From NCBI GenBank assembly GCA_026315105.1, contig CM048744.1, positions 904,499,094 to 904,563,093 on the forward strand: a DNA stretch of 64,000 nucleotides, in the 5' to 3' direction. A program made the translations under genes and the position numbers. The stretch is from Locusta migratoria. Lineage: Eukaryota > Arthropoda > Insecta > Orthoptera > Acrididae. Position 1 is the stretch's first letter; every line of letters starts with the position of its first letter. The notes under the pieces were generated by a model. The model did not search any database, had not been told where the DNA came from, and saw nothing but the letters and a program-made list of their open reading frames with translations. Below, piece by piece: positions 45,299-56,105 of this stretch.

Positions 45299-45590
45299 AG
45301 TCTGGGAAGGAAAGAGATAGTGACAATGTGAGAGAAAAATAATGGGACGCAGAGAACGGTAGAGAGATAGAGAAAGTGGCAGAGATGAGTGAGAGAGGAA
45401 TGACAGCATTGACTGGGAGAGAGAGACAGAAAGTGTGAAATATATATAGATGTGTACAGCGACAGTGAGAGAAGCTGTGCATAAAAACTAAGTGTTCTGT
45501 TGAGTTGGTTTACGTTATAGGAGGCGATCTATTTATATTATTGTAAAAAGATATAAAATAGCCAAGATCGCTTATCATCAGTTTTTATTA

Positions 45591-45637
45591 ATGACGACCG
45601 GTTTCACTGAACTATGTCAGCATCATCAGGTCAAATA
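45591..45637 (-). ncRNA. Hammerhead-like motif, left arm
   Basis: Reverse complement of the right-arm motif with the same bases at the core positions: TGAC, CTGATGA, hairpin, GAA, ACCGGT, C, GTCA. Confidence 0.7.
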
Positions 45638-45773
45638 AAATGAGTTTTGCTTTTGTCACTCACTGTGTTAATTACGTTTTATTATAATGATTTAGTGCAC
45701 TTATGCACTGTAAATCGTTTTATATAACAACTATTTGACATTACAAGATTATGGCCTTGTAAAATATTTTATT

Positions 45774-45815
45774 TGACCTGATGATGCTGACATAGTTCAG
45801 TGAAACCGGTCGTCA
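45774..45815 (+). ncRNA. Hammerhead-like motif, right arm
   Basis: Stem I half TGAC (45774-45777), perfect core CTGATGA (45778-45784), stem II CTGA (45787-45790) paired to TCAG (45797-45800), GAA (45802-45804), palindromic stem III ACCGGT (45805-45810), C at the cleavage position (45811), and stem I half GTCA (45812-45815) complementary to TGAC. Every conserved core base is present. The short self-complementary stem III implies it would work best as a dimer, as reported for other minimal hammerheads. Confidence 0.75.
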
Positions 45816-45881
45816 TTAATAAAAACTGATGATAAGCGATCTTGGCTGTTTTATATATTTTTACAATAATAAGTGTTCTGT

Positions 45882-47790
45882 ATTTAAAGAGCGCGAATAT
45901 GTTCGCATTCCAAAAATTTTGTTGTGTTAGGCGGCTAGAGGAATGAGGCCACTGATTCGTCAATTTTCTGCAGTATTTTACACAAGAACATACTTTTCTG
46001 TCTTGTAACGCGACAGAAGCATTTATCAGATGGCATTTTTCTGCTTATAAATGTCTTAATTTTGGAAGCTAGTAAGTACGTATGTGGAGTTCAGTACGCC
46101 AGTCACATATCTGCTCCTTCCATGATTATCTGTCGCTAAGAAACACATGAACTATCTCGCAAGTCAGCTTTAGTAATTTAAATTTTATGAATGATTGTGC
46201 AATATACAGCAATGTTTCGAAAACAAATTGGCAACCTAACATTAATAGCTTCAAATTATTGAATCAACAATGCAATAGTAATACCTAATAGTGTTAAGTA
46301 TGATGTAAGTTTCACTCGGTAATTTAACGACATAAATATCTGTGTTTATTCATGACTAATGAAATGGTCCATTATACCTCTAAACATAAATATCGCCAGT
46401 TGATATGGGTGTGCTGCGTTAATTCGTACCTGAGACGTGCAATTACCATTTATCGTCTTATTCAAACGGTATATCCTGGGAGAGATGAGCACTGGTAGGG
46501 AAGGACTTTGCAGATGAGGAAGGAAAGAAGCAACTGCTGTGTTTACTACTGGCTAATTTAGATACTTTTTGCTCACTGGAGACCTGTTTATTAAGTCATA
46601 ACTCTGATGTAATTATCCCGTTAACGATGACGTAATTTTTAATGAGTACGTACGTTAGAGAAATTGCTGGCTCTATTCTGTAACGTAGTGTGTTTCTTTT
46701 AGTAGATCACATGTTCTCCGCCGAGAAATTATGAAAATTCTTGTAGTATAATGTATACATTAGCAGAAAGATTGAGTTATTTACAATTACAGAAAGACTC
46801 CAGCTGTCAATATTGTAAACTGTACTGGATCTTTATAGTTAGAGACATGCAACTTTCCATTAAAAACTGCATCGCCTTAAGTTAGCTCTGTTATTCGAAT
46901 CTTTCAGAGAGAATTGCAGATAATCTTATCAATTTCACAATTAGCTATCTGACCTTGTTAAAATATTTCTACGAAAAAGAAAAATGCGTAAAATTGCAGC
47001 ACTTTCGCCTGCTGTTGAAAGCAGTTGTCACATAAATTAGTGCAATATCGAAATGATACCAAAATGTCTGAATTATTGAAGAATACCGTATCTCACTAAA
47101 ACCTTTGTTTTACAATTACAACAACGTAGCTAAACGATTCTTGAATGATGAACATAAGTGAAGCATTTGGCAGAGATTAACAGGCTTAAATGCCAGAAGT
47201 TTGCAAAGGAATATGTTGATGATTCAGGTACAGCTGTGTCATTTAAATTAACATGAAGGAATTTGGAGAATGGGAAAAACAGATTTAAATTTTGCTGTTC
47301 ATCTTTTAACAGAAATCTATGCATACGCTGCAGGATTGTACTTTACTCAGTGTTAATAAATGCAGTAAACATATAACACATAAAGGAACGTTAGATTTAA
47401 AGGAAAGAAAGATTGTGGCACTGATCTGTATTTTTATTGAACCTTTCAGCGTATTCACTCGTTTAGTAAACGTTCTTCAGTACAGCGTATGTGGAACTCA
47501 AAAGCCACTTCTACTTCACTCAAGTCATTATTTGCTCTCTGTTGATGTTATTATTTAATCTGCATGTCAGTAGACTTGTTTCCAGACAACGTGAGTTTAC
47601 ATTATCTCACGAGAGATATTTCCTAATCTGACCGAATAAATTCCTCCAGAGACGTTGAAATGCATAAACTATTGTGTGACGTATATATATATAACATCCT
47701 ACAAGTGATTTTACACAATAGATGCACTTACACAATGTGATACGTTAAAATGTAGCTACACCACACTAGATACTATTTAATCCAGTTGAT
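45882..47790. other. Unassigned AT-rich sequence
   Basis: About 1.9 kb without a recognised element. Open frames up to 79 residues (for example 47319-47558) have no recognisable domain. Confidence 0.45.
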
Positions 47791-47802
47791 GATAAGGTAA
47801 GG

Positions 47803-48003
47803 TTCAAATGTTCAAATGTTTGTATAGTCTATGGGACTTAACTCCGGGGTCATCAGTCCCTAAACTTACAAACTACTTATGAACTACTTACGAACTAGGA
47901 CGGCACAAATATCCATGCCCGAGGGGGGATTCGAACCGCCAACCGTAGTGGCCGTGCAGACCGTGATTGGAGTGCCTTAGTCCCCTCGGCTACCGCGGCC
48001 GGC
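47803..48003 (-). mobile_element. SINE-A, minus strand
   Basis: Complete. Flanked by GATAAGGTAAGG (47791-47802) and GATAAGATAAGG (48004-48015). Confidence 0.92.
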
Positions 48004-48015
48004 GATAAGATAAGG

Positions 48016-48734
48016 AACAGTTTGAAAGACTGATAACTAATTCATTAAATGAAGTTTTTAATTTACAAATCCTTTATCTTTTGTTTTTTACTTTGAAAAC
48101 GTGGATTAAAAATTTATTTATGCAGACCCTCGTCTACACTGTTAATTAATTAATTATTGTGGAATGGAATAAAATGGAAACAAGTCGAACTTATTGCATG
48201 CCAATCATCTAGCAGCCAGTAAGAAGTTGGAAACTGGAGGGAAACACCAAACGTTTGTAACGGAATTTCCACTCTCGGAAAGCCATTCAAAAAGCCCGCA
48301 GGGAGGAGCGCTCACTTTTCAATTAGCTTTTGTACTCCATCGCTTTTCCGTTACCAGAAAGGAAACTCATGCTCGTCTTTGAAATTCCAAGTTGCAACTG
48401 AAAAGGAAACTCTTTTAATAGGATGACTTTTGGCAGCCGTAGTAACGAGAGTGTTGTGACAGTGTAACTGCTCCATGAGATGTCAGTTTCATACATAGGA
48501 CGAATACGTCGACGAAGGAGTGCACTGGATTATCAATGCGCAGAACTTGTTCCTCCGCCTCCTGAAGTCACAGCAAATTCTGAAAGCCCGCAGGTGTGTT
48601 TAATAATTCTCGGTACCCCTAGGTCAAACCTGCATAGAGGGTGATACAATAATGTATACAAACTGGGTGGCATATCTGACGTACAACAATGATCAGTAAT
48701 CGAAATTAAATCAGGGGTTGCAAACGCCACGAGG
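48016..48734. other. Unassigned sequence
   Basis: No element recognised. Confidence 0.4.
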
Positions 48735-48741
48735 CCGTTTC

Positions 48742-48808
<67 letters not shown>

Positions 48809-48818
48809 AAAGAAACGG
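48735..48818. repeat. (TA)n microsatellite inside inverted flanks
   Basis: About 57 bases of TA repeats (48747-48803) lie between CCGTTTCTTTCA (48735-48746) and TGAAAGAAACGG (48807-48818), exact reverse complements. Confidence 0.92.
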
Positions 48819-49930
48819 TCCTATACCACCACTCTGAGGCACGCCTGAATTCACTGTAACGTCTGAAGACTTGTGTTCGTTGACAATACAATTCTGCTTT
48901 CTGTTAACTAGGAACGCCTCAGTCCAGTCACGTAGTTTGTCTGATATTCCGTATTGTCGCACTTTGTTCGTCAAGCGACGGTGCAGAACGCCTTGCGGAA
49001 GACAAACACGCTATATACCTGGGATCCAGCATCTGCTTCTCGTGGATGAAAAGCGCGAGTTGTGTTTCACATGGTCGTTGCTATCGGAAGCCATGTTGAT
49101 TCCTACAAAGGACATTTCCCGTCTCCTGCAGTGACATAAAATTCTAACCTAAAATGTCTTCCAAAATTCTGCAACTGACCGACGTTAAAGATAAAGGCCT
49201 GTAGTATTGCGCATCTCATCACAACCCTTCTTGTAAACGGAGATTACCTGCGCTTTCTTCGAAACCTTATGAACACTTCGCTCCTCTAGTGACCTTCGGT
49301 ACAGTGTTGCTAGAAACGGGGGGGGGGGGGGGGGGGGTTGCAAGTAGCTTGAATTCAAATGTTCAAATGTTTGTAGAGTCTATGGGACTTAACTACGGGG
49401 TCATCAGTCCCTAAAGTTACAAACTACTTACAACTAAGGACGGCACAAATATCCATGCCCGAGGGGGGATTCGAACCCCCGACCGTAGTGACCGTGCGGA
49501 CCGTGACTGGATCGCCTCAGTCCCCTCGGCCAAGTAGCTTCGCGTACTCCGTGTATAATCGAATATCCCGTCAGGTGCTGCGGCCTTTCCTCTGCTGAGA
49601 GATTTCAAGTCTGTTCCTCTGAGACTTATATCAATGTCTGCCATTTTGTTGTCCGTGCGATGACTTAGTGGAGGAACTGCCGTGCAATCTTCTCTGTGAA
49701 ACAGCTTTGGAGAGAGACATTTAATATTTTGCGAATTTCGTGTGTTATCTTCTGTTTCAACACCATTTTGATCACAGAGCAGCTGGATATGTCGTTTCGA
49801 CCCGTTTACCTATTTAATGTATGACCAAAATTTTTTAATGTTCTCAGAGAAGTCTGTAGACAAAACAATGCTCTCAGAGTCGTTGAAAGCTTCCCGCATG
49901 GCTAACCTTGCGTAAAGTTTGTCACCATTT
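48807..49930 (-). pseudogene. CR1-like LINE, RT part, ending at the microsatellite
   Basis: On the minus strand, from 49930 downward: ENIKKFWSYIK (linker before RT), SRGKAAAPDGI (fingers block), AQVISVYKKG near 49250, VRQYGISDKLRDWTEAFLVNRKQ and SSDVTVNSGVPQSGGIGPF (the VPQGSxxGP block), then the TA repeat. Many stops and shifts; the FADD block and C-terminus are missing. A SINE-A (49351-49530) and a G run (49318-49337) interrupt it. Confidence 0.75.
49351..49530 (-). mobile_element. SINE-A, head slightly truncated, minus strand
   Basis: Tail to CCTCGGC; the last ~12 head bases are missing. Flanked by CAAGTAGCTT (49341-49350 and 49531-49540). Confidence 0.92.
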
Positions 49931-50834
49931 AGCTATTGCTTGTCTGCTACACTTCGGCTACGTTTATATTTATAGTGATGTTTGTTTTAGTAACAGTTTC
50001 CTAACTCGGTTGTTGAACTACGTTGAATCTTTCACATGTCTGTAATTTTACGTGGCAGATACGTATCTAAAGCGTATTATACGGTGCAACTGAGCTTGGT
50101 CCAGAGTTGCCCAATGTTGTCAGTGTTAAAGAGGAAGCTGTCGTGTTGAGCTGTCAAGTACTCTGATTCGGGTCTTTTTCGCTTTTGATAAATAAGATCT
50201 TTCTACCTTTATTGATATTTCTGTTAACAACTGTATTCATTGCTGTTATTGCCTTATGACCGATGATTCCCTGATGTACGCTGAGTGGAAATATTCGGGT
50301 CTATTTGTGAAGAGCTGGTCTAACATGTTATCTTCACGAGTCGGCTTTCTATTTAATTGCTCAAGGTAATTTCTGAAACAGCATCCTAGAACAGTATTGG
50401 CCGATTCTCCGCTTTGATGTCACAATCTGTGAGATTTCTAACGAAAGAGCCGCGTAATGAGACGCAATCTTTAACGGGAATCAATTCATGCACTTCTTGA
50501 GATTCACAAGGAGACTTTCCAGTCTCCTGAGCTCTTCGACCGTGCATCTGAGATGCCTTTACTACCAGATGTAACTGAAATCTATTTGCTGCACTTAAAA
50601 CTTCAGAGACTTTATGTTAGGAGTGATAGTGCGCAATAGTTCTATGAGGGGACACCCATGAGGTATACTAGTATCTTGCGAAGTTTCAACATGAACTGAA
50701 TTTCCGAAACCGGAAGGTATCCTTCTGGGAGACTTCTTTAACATGGAATAAATTTTACTTTCAATTTCAAACTACTACAAAACGTTGTCGGTGACAATTA
50801 CAACAAAATGCTGCAGAGAGATAAATTAATTACT
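49931..50834. other. Unassigned sequence, possibly more LINE
   Basis: May be the upstream (endonuclease) part of the CR1-like LINE, but I cannot read protein motifs in it. Confidence 0.35.
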
Positions 50835-50885
50835 GATTTACGGACGGATGATCCCGCAGTTAAGTCCCATAAGCTTTACAAACAA
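50835..50885 (+). mobile_element. SINE tail fragment
   Basis: GATCCCGCAGTTAAGTCCCA and AAGCTTTACAAAC match the last ~50 bases of SINE-A. Confidence 0.7.
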
Positions 50886-51482
50886 ACAAGTTACTGCTTT
50901 TTCGTTGTTCCCGCACTTTAGGTGGGTCATTCTGTATGACGTTTCAATTTATTACATCTACATTATTAATAGTATTGTTGAGACAATTTATAGACAATAT
51001 TCACGTATACCACTGAATGCACCTTCGAAACAGTATCATGGTACGACACATACTTGACGATATATAAAGTCATAAATTAGAAGTAAAAATTGCTCACGAA
51101 CTGTCTAAAAGTCGCTGGAATCCTATTGTAATTTATTGGCTGTTGTGGTGTTCACGTTTATTTGAGACCAGTACGGCTTAAATCCTGCAGAGTTATGGGT
51201 TTTATTTTACAATGTGCCATTCGTTCTATACTCTGATCCTCGATGTTATATTGCGATATTTTCAGTATGTTTTACGAGCACCATTGTAACTACTGTCGGT
51301 TGCACGGTATTTGTACTTTGGTTTTTGATATCTTTTTTTAAAAAATCGTATTTCTATACACAAAGTCTTCAGTTTTGTTGTATAATGATTTTGTTATTTA
51401 CATATCTACAACATTTCGTTTGTTCTTTAGCATTTTAATTTTATTCTAAGATAGTATGATGGATTTTTATTTTGAAAACACA
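50886..51482. other. Unassigned sequence
   Basis: No element recognised. Confidence 0.45.
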
Positions 51483-52955
51483 CCCACATGAACCAAAGAC
51501 ATTGGCGAGGTGGGGTGGCTTCCGTGCCTCAACGATGCAGATAGCCGTATCGCAGGCGCAACCACAGCGGAGGGGTATCTGTGGACAGTCCAGACAAACG
51601 TGTGGTTCCTGAAGAGGGGCAGCAGCCTTTTCAGTGGTTACAGGGCCAACAGTCTGGATGATTGACTGAGCTGGCCTTGTAACATCAGCTAATGTGGCTT
51701 TGCCACACAGCTACTGCGAACGGCTGAAAGCAAGGGGAAACTACAGCCGTTACTTTTCCCGAGGACATGCAGCTCTACTGTATGCATATATCATGATGGC
51801 ATCCTCTCGGGTAAAATATTCCGGAGGTAACATACTCCCCCATTCGGATCCCCGGGCGGGGACTACTGAGGAGGATGTGATCATCAGAAAAGACAATAAA
51901 CTACTATGAGCAGCGCAGTGATCGTATTATCGTAGTCAAGATGGACCAAGCCAACACCGACCACAATAGTACAGGTTTATATGCCAACTAGCTCTGCCGA
52001 TGATGAGGAGATCAAAGAAATTTATGAGGAGGTAAAGGAAATTATTCAGACAATTAAGGGAGAGGAAAATTGTGACGGGGGACTGGAATTCATTTGTGCG
52101 AAATGGAAAGAAAGGCAAAATAGTAGGTGAATATTGTCTGGGAAAAAGAAATGAAAGAAAAAGTCGCCTTGTAGAATTTTGCACATAATGTAATTTAATA
52201 ATAACAAACACCTGGGATAAGAATCACGAAAGAAGGTTGTATACGTGGAAGAGACCAGGAGACACCGGAAGATACCTGATACATTTTATAATGGTAAGAC
52301 ATAGATTTCGGAACCATGTTTTAAAATGTAAGACATACCCAGGGGTAGATGTAGACTCTGACCATCTTTTATTGGTCATGAACTTAAAGCTGAAACTGAA
52401 AAAAAAAAAAAACGGAGAAAGGTAGGCAAATAATGAGATGGGACCTGGATAAATTGAAGGAACCTGAAGTTCTTGAGAATTTCAGTGGCAGCTTTAGGCA
52501 ACAATGGACAGAAGATGGAGAAATAAAACAGGATAAGTGGAATAGGCAGTATTGAGAGATGAAATAGTGAAGGCAGCTGTGGACAAAATAGAAAGGCATG
52601 ACCTACAAAAAGTCCTTGGATGTCACAGCAAATATTAAATTTAATTGATGAATGGAGAAAGTATAAAAATGCAGTAAATAAAACAGACAAAATGGGATAC
52701 AGAAGACTAAGAAATGAGAGTGATAGGAAGTGCAAAATAGCTAAGCAGGCTAGAAGGCAAATGCAAGTCATAGAAGAATGTTTATATAGGGGAAAAATAG
52801 ATACCACGCACAGGAAACTGTAGAGAGATAAGAAAGACAGCGGTATGAATATAAAGAATTCAGATGGAAAACCAGTTCTCAGCAAAGAAGGTAAGTTGAA
52901 AGGTGGAAAGAATATATAGAGGGGCTCTACAAAGGAAATGAACTTAGAGGCAATA

Positions 52956-53321
52956 CTGCCGCAAGACTACCAGTTATCCGACATCAGGCGTGTCGCAATG
53001 GATGGAGTCACCGATTGCGGTGCTGAAGTTCGACGGTTCATTTCCGTCTATCAGCAAAAATTTATTTCTTTGTTTTTATCATGTCCAGAATGTTCTTCAT
53101 GTTTCTTATGTTCACTTGTAATTTCTACATGTTTCCTGTGTTAACTACTCCTCTAATTTCTGGTACGTTCTGTCTCTGTATAAATAGCAGAGCACTCTGC
53201 CCGAGAGGCAGTCAGTACTGCGTGTATGTTTCAGTTCGCAATAAACCTGCTTTCAGTTTAGGTGCTGTGTTCAATTGACAACCCTGCCTTCGAAGTCAAG
53301 CCTGCTTCCATTTCAACGCGA
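52956..53321 (+). mobile_element. Probable solo LTR inside the RTE
   Basis: 366 bases that break the RTE between wording that is continuous in the copy at 33574. Flanked by CAATA (52951-52955 and 53322-53326). TATAAATA at 53179-53186 and AATAAA at 53240-53245 give an LTR-like promoter and polyadenylation layout. Ends are not canonical TG...CA, so the class is tentative. Confidence 0.65.
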
Positions 53322-54732
53322 CAATATTGTAGGAAAGGAAGAGGAAGTAGATAATGATGAAATAGGAGATACTATACTGAGAGAAGAATTTGATAGAACA
53401 CTTCAAGACCTAAGTCGATACAAGGCTCCGGGTGTGGACGACAGTCCCTCAGAACTACTGAAGTCTCTGGAAGACAAAACTATGTATTAAACAGGGGAAA
53501 CACCTTCAGACTACAAGAAAAATGTAGTAATCCCCATTCCAAAGCGAGCAGGCGTGAAAATTACAGAACCATAAGATTAATAAGTCATGGTTGCAAAATT
53601 TTAACACAAATTATAAACAGAAGGATAGAAAAGCTGGTAGAAGCTGACATTGTGGAAGATCACTTGAATTCAGAAGAAATGTAGGAACACGGAAGGCAAT
53701 ACTCACCTTACGACTTATCTTAGATTAAGGAAAGGCAAACCTACATTTCTAGCTTTTGTAGATTTGGAAAAAGATTTTGACAATGTTGATTGAAATAGAC
53801 TATTTCATATTCTGAAATCTGCAGAAGTAAAATATAAGGAAAGGATGGTTAGTTTCAACTTGTACAAAAACCAGATATCACTTAACAGAGCTGAAGGGGA
53901 TGCGGAGGTTGGAAAGGGAGTAAAACAGGGTTGTAGCCTTTCTTCAATGTTATTCAGTTTGTAGACTGAGCAAGTTGTACAAGAAAGCAAGGAGAAATTT
54001 GGAGAAGGTATTAAAGTTCAGGGTGAAGAAATAAAATAATTGCGTTTTGCCGATGACACTGTAATTTTGTCAGACACAACAAAGGATCTGGAAGAGCAGG
54101 TGAATGGAATGGACAGTGTGTTGAAGGTGCGATGAACATTAGAAAGAGCAAAACAAGGGTAATGGAGTGCAGTCTAAGAAAATCAGTCGATGCTGAAGGA
54201 ATTAGATTAGGTAACGAAACAATAAAGGTATTAGACGAATTTTGATACTTAGGCAGCACGATGGTCGCAGTATAGAGGATATAAAATGCAGAATGATATT
54301 GAGAAAAAAACCTTTTTTGAAAAAGAGAAATTTCTCGATATGGAATATTAATTTAAGTATAAGGAAGTCCTTTCTGAAGGCATTTGTGTGGTGTGTAGCC
54401 TTGTATGGGAGTGAAACGTGGACGATAATCAGTGTGGGCAAGAAAAGGATAGAGGCTTTTGAAATGTGGTGCTACAGAAGAATGCTGAAGATCAGGTGGG
54501 TGGATCGCGAAGCAAATGAGAAGGTACTGAAGAGAATTGTGGAGAAAAGGTATTTCTGGCATACCGTGAGTTACAGAAGGGATCAATTGGTAGGACACAT
54601 TCTTAGACATCAAAGAAACGTGAATTTAGCGTTTGAGGGAAATGCGTCAGGTAAAAATCGCAGAGGAATACTAAGAGATCAATACAGTAAGCAGATTCAA
54701 ATGGATGATAAGATGAAGAGGCTTGCACGGGA

Positions 54733-54928
54733 CCGGCCGCGGTGGCCGAGGGGACTGAGGCGCCCCAGTCACGGTCTGCACGGCCACTACGGTCGGGGGT
54801 TCGAATCTCCCCCTCGGGCATGGATATTTGTGCCGTCCTTAGTCTTAGCTAGTTCATAAGTAGTATGTAAGTTTAGGACTGATGACCCCGTAGTTAAGTC
54901 GCATACAAATATTTGAACATTTGAATTT
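54733..54928 (+). mobile_element. SINE-A
   Basis: Complete. Flanked by GCTTGCACGGGA (54721-54732) and GCTTGGACGGGA (54929-54940). Splits the RTE near its C-terminus. Confidence 0.93.
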
Positions 54929-55223
54929 GCTTGGACGGGATAGAGTAGGGTGGAAATCTGCATCAAACCAGTCTCCGGACTGAAGACAACAACAATAACA
55001 ACATCAACAACAACACAGTATGATTCAGAGCATTTTCATACTGTTATACTGTTAGATTTGCAGTTAATATTACAAACATGCAGCTGTAATGTCCAGTGGC
55101 TGAATAGTCTCTGGTACCAAAAACCACAGTAAAGAATCATTAAATGAAAAAGGACGTCATGAACAATAATATGCATGTAAAAACATGCATGATTACGTGT
55201 TTACTTCCAACTGTTTTTGCCGC

Positions 55224-55578
55224 GTTGAAGTAGCCGAGCGGTCGCCGGGCGCCGTGGCTCAGCGCGCCCGCTCAGAGTGCTGAATGCCCTCCGTAATAAA
55301 AAAAAGCTGAGCCAAAGAACACGTAGAACCAAAACGAACAAGCACGATCAGCGTCCGCATGGACTAGATCTACCCATAGAGGAAAGAGGAAAAAAAACGG
55401 TCTATAGCACCTCGCTGCGGAGCGCGCTGTTGTTCGCCGTGGAGGTTCGAGTCCTCCCTGGGGCATGGATGTGTGTGTTTGTCCCTAGGTTAGTTTACCT
55501 AGGTTTAAGTAGTTTGTAAGCTACGGACTGATGACCACGCAGTTTGTTCCGATAGATCTACAGTCATTTGAACATTTT
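55224..55578 (+). mobile_element. SINE-B interrupted by a family-D SINE
   Basis: Head GAAGTAGCCGAGCGGTC at 55226-55243, then the insert, then GCACCTCGCTGCGGAGCG onward with the B-box GGTTCGAGTCCTCCCTGGGG and the SINE-B tail. Confidence 0.88.
55244..55397 (+). mobile_element. Short tRNA-derived SINE (family D)
   Basis: GCCGGGCGCCGTGGCTCAGC head, GCCCTCCGTAATAAAAAAAA block, and an A-rich end. Flanked by CGGTC (55239-55243 and 55398-55402) inside the SINE-B. Sister copy at 4082-4195. Confidence 0.85.
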
Positions 55579-55647
55579 TTAAACTGTTCCTGCAACAAAT
55601 TTCGCAAAATGTTACCTACTATTTCCTTTTGCATACCCGGAAAAGTC

Positions 55648-56082
55648 TAAAGTGCGCGCCACCTACTTTCGCCCCGCGTCGCCATGCACGCACGGCGCGG
55701 CGTTCTTACGAAGTCAGTCACGAGCGCCCTCTACTACAACTCCGCTCGTGGCCACCACTGGACTGCATCGTTCACTTGGGTCTGAGATAGGAACCAGTTA
55801 ACACTTCGGTATCAGATAGGCACCAGTGAAGACTTGGCTATCGGATAGGCACTAGGCAGGCCTCTAGCTCAACTATGTATCAGCATTCTGCAATACTGAG
55901 CTATGTAAAAGTTAGGTATTGTAATCTCTCTATGAAATATATATCTCGTTCTAATTTACTCTAGTGTTTCTAGTTTCTGCTGTCCCACTGGCTGGTCACC
56001 TCCTACCTGCACAAGCGTGCATCCTTTATTCCTGTATCGGTCTTTCTACTCGGCCACCGACACCTACGACGGAAACGAGACA
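55648..56082 (+). mobile_element. LTR of an LTR retrotransposon
   Basis: About 435 bases matching 6093-6493 in reverse complement. It contains a tandem-like series of ATCAGATAGGCACCAGT units and ends GAGACA. A primer-binding-site motif follows seven bases later, so this is a 5' LTR on the plus strand. The internal coding region does not follow in recognisable form. Confidence 0.75.
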
Positions 56083-56088
56083 AAAAAG

Positions 56089-56105
56089 TGGCGACGAGGC
56101 TGGGA
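56089..56105 (+). promoter_or_regulatory. Primer-binding site for tRNA priming
   Basis: TGGCGACGAGGCTGGGA, complementary at its start to a tRNA 3' end CCTCGTCGCCA (serine-type acceptor). Same motif at 6824-6840. Confidence 0.65.

Larger units (their letters stand above)
45501..45869. repeat. Foldback element with paired hammerhead-like cores, 12-base duplication
   Basis: Left arm 45533-45642 and right arm 45762-45868 are inverted copies. The element is flanked by perfect TAAGTGTTCTGT (45489-45500 and 45870-45881). Each arm holds the same hammerhead-like sequence, facing opposite strands. No coding capacity. The centre, 45643-45761, is AT-rich. Confidence 0.9.
51483..55016 (+). mobile_element. 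RTE-type LINE, full span, carrying a solo LTR and a SINE
   Basis: The 5' leader matches the copy at 33574 (GCGAGGTGGGGTGGCTTCCG, GAGGGGTATCTGTGGACAG). Endonuclease-region wording: VYMPTSSADDEE near 51980-52015, GDWNS near 52080 and DSDHLLLVMN near 52355-52380. RT blocks: RYKAPGVDDSPSELLKSLE near 53420-53470, FLAFVDLEKDFDNVD near 53750-53785, and FADD at 54046-54057. The C-terminal frame 54242-54730 reads YGSETWT, IEAFEMWCYRRMLKIRWVDR and QLVGHILRH. It ends CTGCATCAAACCAGTC plus a CAACAACAA tail. Stops and shifts throughout. Removing the LTR (366 bases) and the SINE (196 bases) leaves about 3 kb, a normal RTE length. Confidence 0.85.

Noticed and set aside
45111..45482. Serine/leucine-rich minus-strand protein
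   Set aside because: Its repeats are the translation of the (GA)n microsatellite.
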